From positions 23,612,769 through 23,676,768 of the forward strand of contig CM037836.1 of NCBI GenBank assembly GCA_021234535.1: a DNA stretch of 64,000 bases, given 5' to 3'. Below the pieces are notes generated by a model, which was not told where the DNA came from, ran no database searches, and saw nothing but the letters and a program-made list of their open reading frames with translations. Position 1 is the stretch's first letter. Every line of letters begins with the position of its first letter. The translations under genes were made by a program, and so were the position numbers. This document shows positions 46,860-61,800 of this stretch, piece by piece. The DNA comes from Stichopus chloronotus. Its lineage: Eukaryota > Echinodermata > Holothuroidea > Aspidochirotida > Stichopodidae.

Positions 46860-49800
46860 GTAGTTACACAGAGTTCGTGATTTGAAAGTTGTTTTGGATA
46901 CGTGTAGCCTGTGTGAAATCTTACTTGAAATGATGAACATCAATTATCGATCACTTACCTTAGTCTGTACACGTAACACAGTAGTCAACAGTACTGGCAG
47001 GTCTAACATTAGATTCTAGGCCAACGAATGTATTTAGTATGAATTATAAAGTCTATTGATGACTATCATCATCTTATTCCGTTTGTCTAATGGCTGTTGA
47101 TAAATCTGGAGTAACTATAGAATACCCTGCCATGCAAGAACACCGTAAAATTTATTGCGCAGCCTTCACTGATAAATTGGTTAATCACCTCAGTGTCCAT
47201 AAGCTAATTGGTTCTTCCCAGCATGGCTTTATGAGTGGCAAATCTTGCTTATCGAACTTGCTCGTTTTTATGGATGAGGTAACCAAGTATGTTGATCAGG
47301 GACTTGCTGTAGATGTTGTATGTTTAGACTTCAAAAAGGCTTTGACAAAGTTCCTCATCTTCGTATGTTTGCCAAACTTCAAGCACATGGTGTTTCTGGA
47401 CTTGTGAGTGATTGGATTAAAGCTTGGTTGTCTGGTAGAAAGCAGAGGGTGCAAATTGGTGGTGCCTTTTCTGATTGGTCAACTGTTTGTAGTGGTGCAC
47501 CTCAAGGGTCAGTGTTAGGACCAGTTCTGTTTACTGTCTTTATTAATGACATTGATGATGACGTTGCAGGAAGTATTAAGTTTGCTGACGATACTAAATT
47601 GTTTTCTAAGGTCCATTGTGAAGATGATGTTGCTTGTTTGCAGAAAGATTTGGATATGGTGTATAAATGGTCAGAGGACTGGCAAATGTTATTCAATGTT
47701 GATAAATGTAAAGTGCTTCACATTGGTGGGAGTAATCCCAATTCTTCATATTTTATGTGAGGAAAGCTACATTACAGACCATCGATGAAGAGAACGGTCT
47801 AGGTGTTATTGTTCATAAGTCTTTGAAATCAAGTAAACATGTTGCAGAGATAGCTAAGAAAGCAAATAAAACACTTGGTATCTTGAGCAGAACTTTGATT
47901 TTTAAAGAGAGGGAAATCCTCTTGCCACTATAAATCGTTAGTCCGCCCTCTCTTGGAATACTATAGTCCGGTATGGAATCCTCAGTTGAGGAAAGATGTT
48001 AATTTTATTGAAAAGGTTCAGAGGAGGTTTTCAGTATGATTCCAGATGTGTGTCATTTGTCTTATGAGTGTAGGCTTGATGATCTCAGGCTTATGTCATT
48101 AGAGATGAGAAGGTTTAGGGCAGGTCTTATTGAGGTTTACCGGATTATTAGAGGCTTAGAGGATATAGATTCTAAAATTCTTTTTGTAAGGAGGAATGAA
48201 TTTACCAGAGGTCACAGCCACATGATTTATAAGGGTTCCCGTAGGCTGAATACCAGAAAGAATTTTTTCACTCAAAGAGTTATTAACGCCTGGAACCAGC
48301 TACCACCTGAAGCTGTGGAATGTAAATCAATAAACTCATTCAAGTCCTTCCTTACCAAAGACTGCTTAAGAAGACTAATGGGGGATTATAAGAGTCTTTG
48401 ACTCCCTTCCCCATCAGCCACCTGATTAGTCAGGTGGCACAGAGACACAGGTGAATACAAATTGTCTGACCAACTTGGTAACATGTGCAGAATTATTTTG
48501 AGAAGGACTTACCACAGAGAATGAAGCTAGGCAATACTGGAGTCCAAAAAAGGTTTTAGGTTCAAAGGTTTTCCCTTCAGTGGCTGCACCAACTCAGCTG
48601 GCTCCATGGTCAAGAAATATTTTAAATAATATAAGATTTGAAAATATTTTTTAAGTTCAATGGCTTTCCCTTCAGTGGCTACACCAGATCAGCCAACGTC
48701 ATCGTAAAGAAACCTTTTTAAATGATACTTAAATGTTAAGAGTAAAAAATTTTTTCTAAGTCCATAGGCTTTCCCCCTGAGTGGCTACACCAGCTCCATT
48801 CTTTTAATCATTCTTTTCAAATCTTTTAAAACACTACATTAGCATTAGGAGTTAGAAAATTTTTCTAAGTCCAAAGGCTTCTGCCTGAGTGGCAACACTG
48901 GGTCTGCTAGCTCCATCATGACGAAATGTTATAAAACACTACCTTGACATTAACAGTTGAAAATTTTTTTTAGTCCAAAGGCTTTCCCCTGAGTCGCTAC
49001 ATAAGCACCACAACCTCGATTGTGGTTTACTGTACTGTACTTATGGTTTACCCAACTTCCTGTGTGTTGTATTGTTAGACAGCTGAATTCCTTGTGTTAC
49101 TGTGTTCATGTGACACTCTAGCTGGCTACAGTACACCATGGACTTAGATGCTGGCAGGGTATTCTATAGTTGTACCATAGATTGTAAAGTAACATATCAG
49201 CTGTATTGTATTGCAGTCCGGTACGCGAATGATTGTCCTAGGATAAAAGAGGTTTGTTTGCATGCTGAATAACGTGACGTCATGTTAGTATTTTTAGGTA
49301 GGTTAAATCTAGCGTAAAGTTCAAGGCGACATGAAATCGATGTTGATGACAAGGCCTAGTGAATTCCAGACTGTACTCAAGTGACTGTGTCCATCAGGGT
49401 AAGAAATACGCGGGATTGACAGTCAATTCACCAGCAAATTTAAGAGAATCCCTCGTTGGAGATGAACATACCAGCAAAAATATCATATATTACCACCAAG
49501 TTCTGCAAACATGAGGAAAGCCCATTTACTTTAAGCATCATTCATTCATTGAGTGTTCAGATATTGCTCTGCCACTCACAAAAATGTAAAATCTTCAACT
49601 GAATTAACTTGAGATTTTGTTCCTGTCCACTTTCTCTGCCTCAGTTTGGGCTGTTGTCATTATTGCATTCAAGAAACATTGCCACAGTAATCCAACATTA
49701 GTACCATTTAAACACAGAAGTGCTTATTCATTATTCCCCCCCCCCCCCACCCTGTGCAGCAATGTCGTCAAACATTCACATCCCGCTTACACACCCCAGC

Positions 49801-52800
49801 AGCTTGCTGTTGATGCAACTTTGCAAGACATTGACTCTCAATTACTCGTCACTGAAGTCTCAGACATTGCACATCTGTGATGCACCTCTCCTGAGGGTCA
49901 ACAGATGTGTCTAAACAATGATGTAGTGCATTAGTGAGTGAAAAAGTATTGGTTTTCTATGCAACTGTTTTACAGCACTATGCAGAAGTGTCCAGTTTTT
50001 TCTCAGCCAGGTGATGCACATAATAATAGACTGATGAATTGAACAAAAGTTGCTTGTCCTTGGTATACCTATCAATATTACAATCACTGTGTATTATGCT
50101 CAGCAAATGCTGCGAAACAACATATAAATTTGTCAATCAACTTCCTGTGAGTGGCGATTTCACTCCATCTGGTTAACCAAACCATGTAGACAGTATATAT
50201 AGACAACTCCCCCAGTATATCATGACTGATAGTTTGGCACTGGTCTCATTCACAAGTGCATTTAGGGAGATGAAAGAGTTAAAATTTCCAACATTTTTTG
50301 TTGGCCAATCTCAGGTCAACAATATGTGTAATGTGCAGATTTTATTTCTCAGTTTGACACAATCTACACACAAATTATGTTACAGCTAATGTCATGCTGG
50401 TCACAGGGATGAAATTCTAACATCATGGAATGCTCTTTAATCTTTTTGTCAGTGTATTTTAAAAAAAAGTTCTAGCAAAAGTGTTACATTTTTGGACAAG
50501 GAGCTCAGTTGAGCTTGGCATTGATGATACTTTCCTGCAGTAATGGTTTTTCATTGTGAACATGTCTTACATCAAAGTGTTGAAAGAAAAACATGCAACC
50601 ATATCCATTGTTACATTATTTGTACTCTGTTTCACAAGTGTTAGAAAAAAAAATCATCTTTGTGAGTGATAAAAAAGCCCTTGAGAGCATGTTTATGATG
50701 GCATTTTTACTTTTCCAAAGAGAAAATAACACCTGTAAGCATTTCTTTACTCCTACTTTGATGTCAAATCTTGAGGGTAATCAATCAATTATTTATACAA
50801 CCATAGAATGTTGAATTCTAGGCAATGTGATTACTTGTTTATACCATGAATACTAACGCTAGGCTGCATACAGTAAATACCACTTGCACTACAAAACTGC
50901 AAACATTAAGATTTTGATGAAAATTTTACGTGCATTGTAGTTTAAATCTTCACATAGATACACAATTGATGGTATGCCAGGTGTGTCATTTTACATTTTA
51001 GGAGGTGTGTTATTTCATAATCCAATCAAGGACAAAGCCGTCATTAGAATAGTCAGTTTGGCCCGGGGTCCTTCAGGGGTAAACATCTCATCCATTCAAT
51101 CAGTATGCCTTGTGCATGGATTGCTATAGAGGAGTACTGTACATTGGTTGTTACTGAATGTTTGCTTCTGAAACTCCGCCTACAGCTGTAAGCTTCACCC
51201 ATATATGCAAACAACCCTTGTTCATGCTAGGAAATCAGTTTTGTGGACTGCTGCATCCTGCATCCCTTGGTATGTAATTTATGTTGCCAAAGCGACATTC
51301 CTAATTCATCAGTTATCAGTAGACTATTGTATTGACTATACAGTTAGGTCTAGGAACTACATCACATCTACTGTACAGTACACCTGCATATCCCAAGTGT
51401 CTTAGAAGGAACTGAATAGCTGCCTAACATAATTTATGCTCAGTCTGCTTCGGGTTAGAACGATGGAGGCTGATAGAGTGGGTGGTCAACTGCAGTAGCT
51501 AGTGGTATGGAAATATCAGTAGAATTCTGAGATTTTGAGTTAAAATGATAACCTGCCAGGCTGCCACAATGTTGTACAAAACATTTCTTACTTAATACAG
51601 AGATTTAAAATTTTGCAGTCAAGTGATGTGCGGACCTAAGTTATGCTACAAAGAGAAAGGAAATCTAATTGTAGTCTTGTAGGAGGTTTAGTATTGTGTC
51701 TAGGAAGCAGCACTATTTCCAGCATTCAAAACTTCTCAAAATTGGGGAAATGCATATATCCTGTAACCAGTGCTAATTTTAGAATCTCTACCAATTAAGT
51801 CTATTTTAGTATTCTGATAGACTGTTGACCCAAACTGTGGATACCGCACTCAGTGTATGGGGCGGAAGCAACAGGTACAGCAATTACTGTATCTAACTCA
51901 TTCAGCTTGTTCTAAAGTGCTGCTCAATATATGTGTTGCTGGTAAAATTGATCACTTGGAAATGTAACTCTCCCTTTGTTTGCTCTTGAGTTTTGTTTTT
52001 CCTTTCAGTTTGTGGCGCAAAGTATGGCTATGGGAAGGTTCCCAAGGCATGTTAACTCTAGGAATCATAACTTTGAAAGGAAATCGCACAGTGCATGTCA
52101 ATGAAACAGATGTACCTAGATCAGACTTAATTTTGAGGCCTTGGTTGTTGACTTTGTTTCAAATGTGGAAATATGTTGGTTCCCTTTCCTTGAATTATCT
52201 ACTTATTGCAACATAGAGAGAAAAGATGCAATCTTAATTAATTGATTTGTCTTCCCATACAAAATTGGGCTGTTATAGTGGCCCAAGAAGCAGACTGAAT
52301 GGTAAATTGCAAGTTGAAAATGCCTGAATCTTTCTTTCAGAACCTTCTTTTCAGAAAAGTCTCTAAGGCCGCACCAGGTGCTAAAGCAACCTTTTCCACA
52401 TTCATTTCATTCGCAATCTGTGTAAATTTTACATTTCTGTCACATTTTAGTGAGAGTGCACCTGCCATAGGTGTAGTACAGGTGCACACGTAAATCAAAT
52501 AATAGGATGCACAGAGTTTTAGAATACACAAATTTTAGGAGGATGCAGTATGCTAAGTGAGTACAGTAAGCTCTTGGGTGGATTAGACTAGCCATTGTCA
52601 TCCAATGTGTAGTTTATACTTGTAATATTCTTCTAAGTTTCATATTTGGTTGCCAGTGTAGTGTTTATGCAGTCTTCTTCTTCTTGTATTGTTCATGATG
52701 TCATCTTGCTCTCATTACCCTCTAGTTGGATGGGGAGGCGATCAGACCATCGGAGGGTTCGGAGAAGAGCCTGGAATGAAAGCCCAATTGATCAATTTGA

Positions 52801-55800
52801 TTCGATCAATACGAACAGTCATGAGAGGTGAGATGTCAAATTTTGAAACCATTTCTACCAGACGCTTACTTTTATGCAAAGCGGTCTTAAAATGTATGTA
52901 CACCTCATGATCTGTTTGTCATTGCTGATGCCCAGGGTGCAGGTTATGTATTAATTTAAACAGGTAAAGTTTGTGCAAAAAGTTTCAGCATTTTTGGAGA
53001 CTGATTATCCTGTATGTACAGAAGTATTAAACTGGGCCATCTTACTGGATCTATAAGATGACAAAACTGTAGCATTGATCACTAAAACTGATACAAAGAG
53101 CATAAATTCCATGTCAATACCTATGGCAGTACCAAGAGTTTTGGGGAGAAAAAATATGTGTTGATGTTCCTGTGAATGTTTGCAAATTCCATGCATCTGT
53201 AGTACCTATAACCAAGTTGCAGGCAAGCAGGTGGCAAAAGCTTAAATTTACATGATGATCTGCATATATGTGACTGTTAACAAAGATATGCTACCTTCTC
53301 CACTCCCTTGATTTCATGTACAGTAGCTGTGTACAAGCATGTAATGCTAAATATACTGTACAGATGGTAGAGGAATTTGCTTTGGAGAGCAGGCCTTTGA
53401 AGTAGACCCTTCAAAGGTCAAAGGCCCTTTGGGGTCAACAGGGACTAATTGTGAAAATCTTGTGAATGGTATATATCAACAAGGAATTTTTGACAGATAT
53501 CATATATGTGAAGGGGTGCATCACATTGAGGGGAAGAACCCTTTTGGTTTTTGTGGACTTCAAACGTCATTTGGAATGGAGTCAAAAGTGTTAAAATTAT
53601 GAAAACCTCAAGGAGGGAAGCTTGAAGCTATGCGCTCATTTGTTATGCGTAGGTGCTGCATCACTGTACCTGTGATATGCAGTTGTGCATGTTGAGATAT
53701 GATACATATCAGTCATCATACATCAGATTCATACAAATCCTCGTAACAAAATCCTCATAACGAAATCATCGAAACCACAATGCATTTGTGCATTCTGGTT
53801 TCATTAATTATTTGCCAGATCAAGAAGACTGCATGTGGGTGGTTCAGTACAATCAAAAGAAGCTTTCGATAGTGATGTACTTTAGGTGATTAAGCCGTAA
53901 AATTAAACAATAGAAATAGTCATTAGGAATGGGGATAACTGCTCGTTAAAGCTAATTGATCAAAAATTGTTTCTAAAATTGTTTCAAAACAATTTTCTAT
54001 GAATATCATTGGAAGGGGAAACTGAATGCAGATTGTGTGACATCTCTTTGTTGAGGACTGTAATTATCCAAACTCCTTTGTTCGTTTCCCATCAAGACTA
54101 TTATAACTGTACAGTAAGCTCATTTATGAATATCTTTGCGATATCTGTATCGATGTCATTAACTTTAGGGAAAATAGTGCATTGTTGGAAGTGCTTTTTT
54201 ATTTTGATGATGTTTTGTTACTTATTTGTTTTGCTGTATACTGTACATGTAGAAAGACATGTTGTGGCAAAGTTTTTTTCTGTCATGCAACAGCCAGGTT
54301 TCCTGACCAGTCAATGTCATAATTACTCAAAATAGAAAATTGTCACTCAGTCACAGCTATACTACAGTATGCTATAGTGTCTTTGTAAATATTAATTAGT
54401 AAATTTGAACAGGAAAGAAATGTGTTAGACTGTGAGGTATTACTCTGCGTATTCGTGGGCACCATATCGATGTTCATGTCTGTAACATATTTGGAATTGT
54501 AAAGATAATGGGAGTTGAAAAAAAAGAAAGGCCGTTGCCAAAATTTAAGCATTAGTTTCTGGGTGTGCCTTTCATGAAGGAAATGAAATTCCACTTCATA
54601 TAGTATACTTTGTTTGAGAAGTTCAATTTTGGTTCCTTGCGTCAGCAAAGGAACCTATGCAGTCAGGTTGGTGTGTGTGTGCGTGTGTGTGTATGTGGGT
54701 GCATCTGTGACACTTGCTTAGGTTCGCTCTAACTCAATAGGGGAAAGTCAGATAAAAGTCAAACTTGGTATGTAGGTTTGCCATATTGAGAAGGTGTGCC
54801 CTATCGTTTTTGGTGGAGGTCAAAGGTCATCTGGGGGAACTGGGGGCAAAAGTTTGTTTTGCTTGGGTACACTGTAACTCAATAAGGGAAAGTCAGATGA
54901 AAGTCAAACTTGGTATGTAGGTTCGCCATATTGAGAAGGTGTGCCCTATTGTTTTTAGTTGAGGTCAAAGGTCATCTGGGGGAACTAGGGGCAAAAGTCT
55001 GTTTTGCTTGGGTACGCTGTAACTCAGTAGGGAAAGTCAGATGAAAGTCAAACTTAGTATGTAGGTTTGCCATATTGAGAAGGTGTGCCCTATTGTTTTT
55101 GGTGGAGGTCAAAGGTCATCTGGGAGAACTGGGGGGCATAAGTCTGAAAACCTTGTTATGCTATGGATGCTCATATGTTCCATCAGTCCCCCTCCAGTGC
55201 ATCACAGAAGTACTGCTTGAGTTAGCAGTTTCTTGATCAAATGAAGAAGCAGCAATGTGCTGTTTGCAGTGCTGTAGGTGGTCACACCAGACAAGTTTTG
55301 GCTGGATCAGTTTACCTCCTCGTGCGTGAGTGTTAATGTGTTCATTCATGTAAGTGTCCTTTCAATTAGTGAAGAGGATAGACAACAATCAAAGAAAATA
55401 AGTCAGTTGGTGTTCTTACCAGTTTAAACTAGACTCCAGGAGTTCCCTCCAGGGCATGTTGTCAGATTGATGGACTTTAAAGGGGCATACTGTAGATGTG
55501 ATAAGCCTTATTGCAATTTGCAGAGATGTACAGCTGTTTGTGTTTTGTAAAATGAATGGGATATTGCTGTATAATGCAGTTCTAAATCAACATCTTTTAT
55601 TCATTGCTTTAATTGAAATGGCTTTTTTGATATTTGTGAATTCAGGCATATCATGTTACAGTATGTGTATTTCAAGTACAAGGAACCATAGTGCCCATAG
55701 TCTGTTGTGAAATCATGCAAAATACTTCTTCTCTTACAGATTGCATGTATTACACTGTTGATGGTCACATTAGTGCTATGGAAGTGGTTCCATGTGGGTG

Positions 55801-58800
55801 CATGTTTGTCATGTTTGGGGTCAAATGTCTGAAATGGGCCATTTTATAAAAGCATGAAATATGTTTTTCTCTCTACAGATTTTGTTACAAAAGTGAGAGT
55901 TCATGGTCAGAAATGGACCATATGGGCTATCATACAAAGTAATGCAATATGCTCCCTTTTACTTCATAATTTACATTATGTGCTCTCCATCTGTGCAAGG
56001 AACCACAGTGCCCTTGGGCTCTTGTTGTTAAGTCATTTGCCCCAGAGAGACAGTCTTATCTCATTATAAATTTGAAGTGACTAGGTTTTCTATCGTCATC
56101 TCTTATCCATTTACTGCAATGTATAACGTGTTTAACTGCTAAATGAGAATTTGAAATACTTTCCACTTTTTCCCGAAAATGAGGCTGTAAATGCAATATA
56201 TCCTAACTTGAGAGTTTTACAATACAATTAAAGTAGGAATGGTACAGTAGTTGTGACACCTGACTGTACAATCTTTTGAGCTTTCTTCTTCCAAATCAGG
56301 TATAGGCACTTATTTCACAGAATCATGGTAAAAAATGATGTGCCAATATCAGGAAGTGTCCCAGTAGACAGAAAAAAAACTTAGTTAAATGTTTACAAGC
56401 GTGTGTTTTATGCTTCACCCTGGCTTATACATGGCATGTACTGTAGTAAAGGCCATCATTGTTTGTGTGAACTCTGCAGGTAAACATTGGTGAACTTAAG
56501 CAACAATACTGTTCCATCTGCAAGCTACTTTAGGAAGAGGCATAAAACACATGCTCATGAATATTAAGTTTGCAGTATCAAGATAAGAAAATTAAAAACT
56601 CAGCATTGTTTTTCCTGTGTGCTGTAACTGCACTGGGACAATTCTAACTGGATTTGCAATTGGCAGATCGCTTTTGCCATGAATCTCTGAAATGTATGCA
56701 TATAAATACCCCGTTTTGGATGGAGAAAGTGCAAAAAAAGATACTTGCATTGCAACTACGGTGGGAATCCTTCCACCACTGTGCCCTTTCCAGTGCTGTT
56801 TTGATTGGAAACAGCTTTCAGTAAATCCCATCTTTGTTGCAATGAAGGTTTTACAGTGTATGGGTGGGGGTGACTCTGCTGTAGATTCATCAGAGCCTGT
56901 TTTACCAGACTCACAATATTTTCTGACCAAACACTCCAGATCATTACAGAAATAAATCAACATTGTAATTTTCAAATTGCAACAAAATTCTGTAGAGGTG
57001 CTCTAAATTTGAGGAAGTGGGAGTGTTTCTTTTGGTTTCGTGAAGGGAGAATTTGAGTTAAATTTATTTACACAATTTTTGTGGAAAACATTAAAAAATA
57101 CTGACTTGGTTTACAGTATATTGCCCTGTAAACAACTTGTGTGTCCTAGATCTAGGCCTACAGTAATTCAGCCTTTAAATTGTTATTTGATTTCCAGAAG
57201 TCAGAGAATTTGGAACTTTTGAGACTTGAAGTTTTGAAAACAGCCATATTTTCACCTAAAGTAGATGAGTAACCAACCCTCCCCTGCAGTAATATCATGT
57301 GTGAAGAAATATGACCTGAGCTCTAAGCTCACTACTGTAGGCAAACTCTCTGAGTTTTTGTCAAACTCCCACAAATACAGTATATGCTGAAAATTACCTC
57401 CCCCCTCCCTCCTGAAAATACTGTAATTGACCACTCTTATTTGATTTCCAGTGATATCATTTAAAGTTTTTTGTGCCCAGATGGCTTTGAGAAGCTACAG
57501 TACTTTCACTCTATGTTGTATGGTTCAACTTTGATCTGGTGCACACAGTTCTGAAAGTTGACTTTGAATCTTGTCAGATGACTGCAAAGTGCTTCAAGGT
57601 GGTCAGTTGTCAGTAACAGGAAGCAACGTACTGTACAGTAGTTGCCGTCCTTACGGGAGGACTAATCTTTTGTGATACCATCAATACTGAAATTTTTGTA
57701 CTATCCAGTGTAACTACTTCTGTTTCAACAAGAAGATTACTGCTACATCTTGGTGAAAAGCAAGATATATTTCCATGTGATGATCAGTGAGACTGTACTG
57801 TACATTAAAGAAGGGACAAGCCTACATTACACAGTAACACAGCTCAGTATCATTGGATTTGTACCAGTCCTATATTCTACATTACACCAGGGTGTAAAGT
57901 AGGTCTACAGCTAGATCTTTGTGAAGACCGACAAAAGATGGTGCTGTCGTTATACTTACATTGTCTTCAGTTTGTCCTGTGTTTCCTTCCATCCTCTGAA
58001 AATGTATTGGTCCATACCAGCAGCAGTCGGAGGTCCACATGTCCATTGTGCACGGGTAATCTTTATGTTACGCACGGTGGACAGCTGGACTGTAGCAACC
58101 TGGCACTGTACAATATCTCTATCTCGGGGAACTACCGACTCCAGTATTTGAACCTCTCTCACAACATGATGAAGAGATTGCCGTCATTGGATGCCTCTTT
58201 GTGGGTAGAGTGGATCGACCTGTCTCACAATGAAATAAGAGTTTTAAGTGACAGATCTTTTGAAAGCTTGAAATCTGAAGGATTAAGAGTTTTAATCATA
58301 AGTCATAACTCGATACTAGCATTTCAAACTGAGCTTCTCACCAGTCCAGTTTTACAGTGCCTCCAGGTAATAGATTTGTCAGACAATTTGTTGCATTCAG
58401 AGTGTCTGGCCAGCATTTCCAGTTTTGGATGGCTTGAGCTCACAAGCATCAACGAATCCAGCACTGAGCCTCAGTGTGAAATGCCAAGCAACATCCGTTC
58501 ACCTAAGATTCTCCACAGGTCGATGCCTTCTGGTGATAACTGTAATAATTGTGGAAGTCATTGGGAGCCCTGTGAATACGTTGAATGGATTCTCAACTGT
58601 GTCAGTGGATGCAACTACCCTGAGATGTCTGAAAATCCTACCATTTGTGAGAACATTGAAGTTCCTGAGAAGATTCTAAAACTTTATTGCAAACTGAACT
58701 CATCGATACCGGACACATCGCCAGTGATATCAACAATGCCTGCAGTCATTGCAGTTAGTACTGAAATACCATTGTTGTATACCTCTGACAGTGAATCTGC

Positions 58801-61800
58801 TGTACATGAGGATAAGAGTGGTACTGATTTAGAGGTCTCTCTTGTTTTCAAAATTGTTTGGGTTTCAGCAGGTGTGTCTGCGATATTGTTGGTTTGTGCA
58901 TCTTTCATCCTGAATGTGAAATATTTCAAGAAATGGAAATTGGAGAGAAGGTACAGAATGGAAAATCGTTCTCTTGTTTTTATCCACACAGATCTCGTTT
59001 CCAAATTTAGCTTGTGTTCTGTATCCTTTGTTGTTCAACCCCGCTGGCTAAGATAGAATGAACTTTAGTGCAAAGTCGTCAGAGCTACAACATGCTCTTT
59101 GCTGTTGGCAGTGTGGAAAGAAAACAGTCAAAAGTTTGTTTTTGCCAAAAGAGTAGGGAGGGAATTCCCAAATAGAGAAAAATCACTCAAACTTAGAACC
59201 TTAAGATACAGTTATGATCTTACTTCTGTTTCTCATACTCAGTTACTGATCAGTTCATTTTACATGTCATTAGGTGCCAAGCATCAGTGAAATGCTTTGT
59301 TTGAAAGGATCACAGAACTTACGTACAAGGACAAAACTAAACTGTTGCAGTGCATGTCCTATTAAAAGCTACTGGTAATGCAAAATTAATAAATGTAAGT
59401 ACTTTGAAGAAGAAGAAGTAGCAGTCTGTATAGTCAAATATCATGCACACTGATTCTGAGAATGTCGGTGAAGTGTTTCTTCATTCGTTCTGGAAATGAC
59501 ATTTCTTGTCACAAATTTCGCATTTTCTTCTTCAGTGTTCTACATTTCCTACTTGGCGTTGTTTGTAAAACGTACGTCTTGATGTCAGATATAATGCATT
59601 TTTACCTACAACGTTAAGTTTAGTGCCAATGTGATAATGATTCAAGAAATCAAAAGAGGAATACACACATTTTAAAAGACAAGTACTTCCTTTTAAAAAT
59701 TTTGTTTTCAGCTACCGTACAGTATGACAAGTTGACTTTATGTGTGTTATGTGTTGTCTACTTTGTGAGTCTTTGCCATAAGTGGATACTGTACCTTCTG
59801 TTATTTGGCATAGTGATGTGTTTTCAGTACATTTTCCTTCCATCGCCAGTGGATCAGTTTTCGAACTTTTTTACAAACAGTCATTAACCGTAAGGTCACA
59901 TTGTTTTCAAGATATCAAAATCCAATATCTCATCCATTGTTGAATTTTCAGTGTCACTGATTGGTGATAGCAAAAAAAATCTACTGTACAATATGAGCTA
60001 GAAACTGTGTGCTCAACTTCATGTTATTTTCTTCCAGTGAAACTACACTTAAGCATTGCACTACTCAGTAAATAGTGATGAACTGTTCGTAGGTGTAAGT
60101 TTCTCGTCAAAATATTCAGTAAATTTGCCTTTTCAAAAGTGCTCAATCTTTCAAAAGCACCCTTAAAGTCGAAAATTTAGAATGTTACATGATGTTTGGA
60201 TTTTACCGATTTAAAAAGTTTTTTTTTTTTTAAATAATGAAACTTTTTCTCTCTGTAATGATTTCTCCATTGTTATTCTGTCTGGAACTGATGGAATTTG
60301 TCACAGTCCATAAACCTGTGATGTCATAATAAACCAACTAATTATCCTTCCTGCCTATAATCGTGAGTGATTTAAAGAAAACATGGTAGCTTCAGAGAGT
60401 TTTCATCTCTGTAGTTCATAGCAGTTTGCTGGAATAGACAGAATCTAATATTTTCCTGGTGTCAAATTTCAAGGTAAAATATGCAGTCCAAATTCAGAGA
60501 GCAAAGGCTTTTCACAAATTAGGCAGTAATTTCCCAACTGGTGTTACATTTTGTAACTTTGGAACGTATAGAAATATTTCTTGACCAAAGTAGTCATTTG
60601 TCAAAGAGCAATGTCTTTTGAGTTATAAACAATCTGGGCATATTGATTTGAAGTGGAAACATACTGTATGCTCTTTTTAAAGACCACCTTGATGTTATCA
60701 CTGGAATATTTTTGTAAATCACAACATCCTTGTAAGCACAGTACTGTATCTCAAGAATGGAAACTTGGAAAAATGTATCTGATGAAGAGAATCTTGGACT
60801 GACTTCATATTTGGTATTTCGGTAGTACATATGTCTTTTGAATTTGACAAGTCTGCTGTTTTTGGTGGAGGTCAAAGGTCACCGAGATCCACGGGGTTAA
60901 AGTGGGAGTTGGAACTTTAGTTACTGTCATCCAAATCACAATGTACTAGTGCATTCTGATTATGGGAATTGTCAAATGTTTCCATGGGTAGATTATCTTT
61001 GCTAATCCTGACCAGGATCCTCAGATATCTCCATGACACACATTGGTGAAAATATCTGAGAGAGCAAAAGGAGCGACACCAAAACGCATTACCTTGAGTT
61101 TACAAATAAATTTGTTTTATGGGTGGAAAGATACTACAATATGGAGATTTTATCTTAGATATGCAATCTACGAATACCTATTCATCTTCATGTCATCATG
61201 TATATTTTTTTTCTTGTTTTGCTAACTCCAATGTGAATATAGTTTATATCAACCACTGTCAACAACTATAGTGGACATTAACAAGTTGTATGCCCATTCT
61301 TTGATGTGTCTTGGACTTTTGACATACACCATTAATTGGGCAGTCAGTAGCCGGTGAAATGGAACTGTTAGAATTGATAGAGCATTAAGATCAGCAACAT
61401 AGTTCACACCTCAGTTCAACAATGTGCAGCAGGGGATGTTGCAAGCTGTGAAAGTATTTGAGCATGTGTGTCAGTATTTAAAGAAAGTTAGATAACAGGA
61501 GTCAAAACATGAAGCCAAAGCTCAGTGTCACTATACCATTGCATAGAGTTTTATTGCCATTAGTGTAGTTAAGATCTTAATGATTGTAAAACTGAAAACA
61601 AATATCCATAACTCTTTCCAAAGTCTTGGAAACTGAAATACTGTAAGCCCGCCACTGTGATGGTTAATTTGGAATGATTCTAGCGTACAGCATTTGCCAT
61701 GGTTTGTTATCTATATGCTGTTTCCCAGAGGTTTACATACCATTTCTTTTCTGTTCATCCTCTCCTTTGTAGTGCCTTTGATATTCCTGAATGTCGCGAC

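Larger units (their letters stand above)
46860..52725 (+). other. IER3IP1: IER3IP1 intron 1
   Basis: 5866-bp phase-1 intron. It contains the broken LINE, its hairpin and the tandem repeats to about 49010. From 49.0 to 52.7 kb I see nothing beyond AT-rich intron sequence and a C run at 49737. Confidence 0.85.
52828..61772 (+). other. IER3IP1: IER3IP1 intron 2
   Basis: 8945-bp phase-1 intron holding the nested LRR gene, a DR1-bearing array, a diverged fold-back element and other dispersed repeats. TACTGTAC/CTGTACAGT-like short motifs are frequent through it. Confidence 0.85.
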
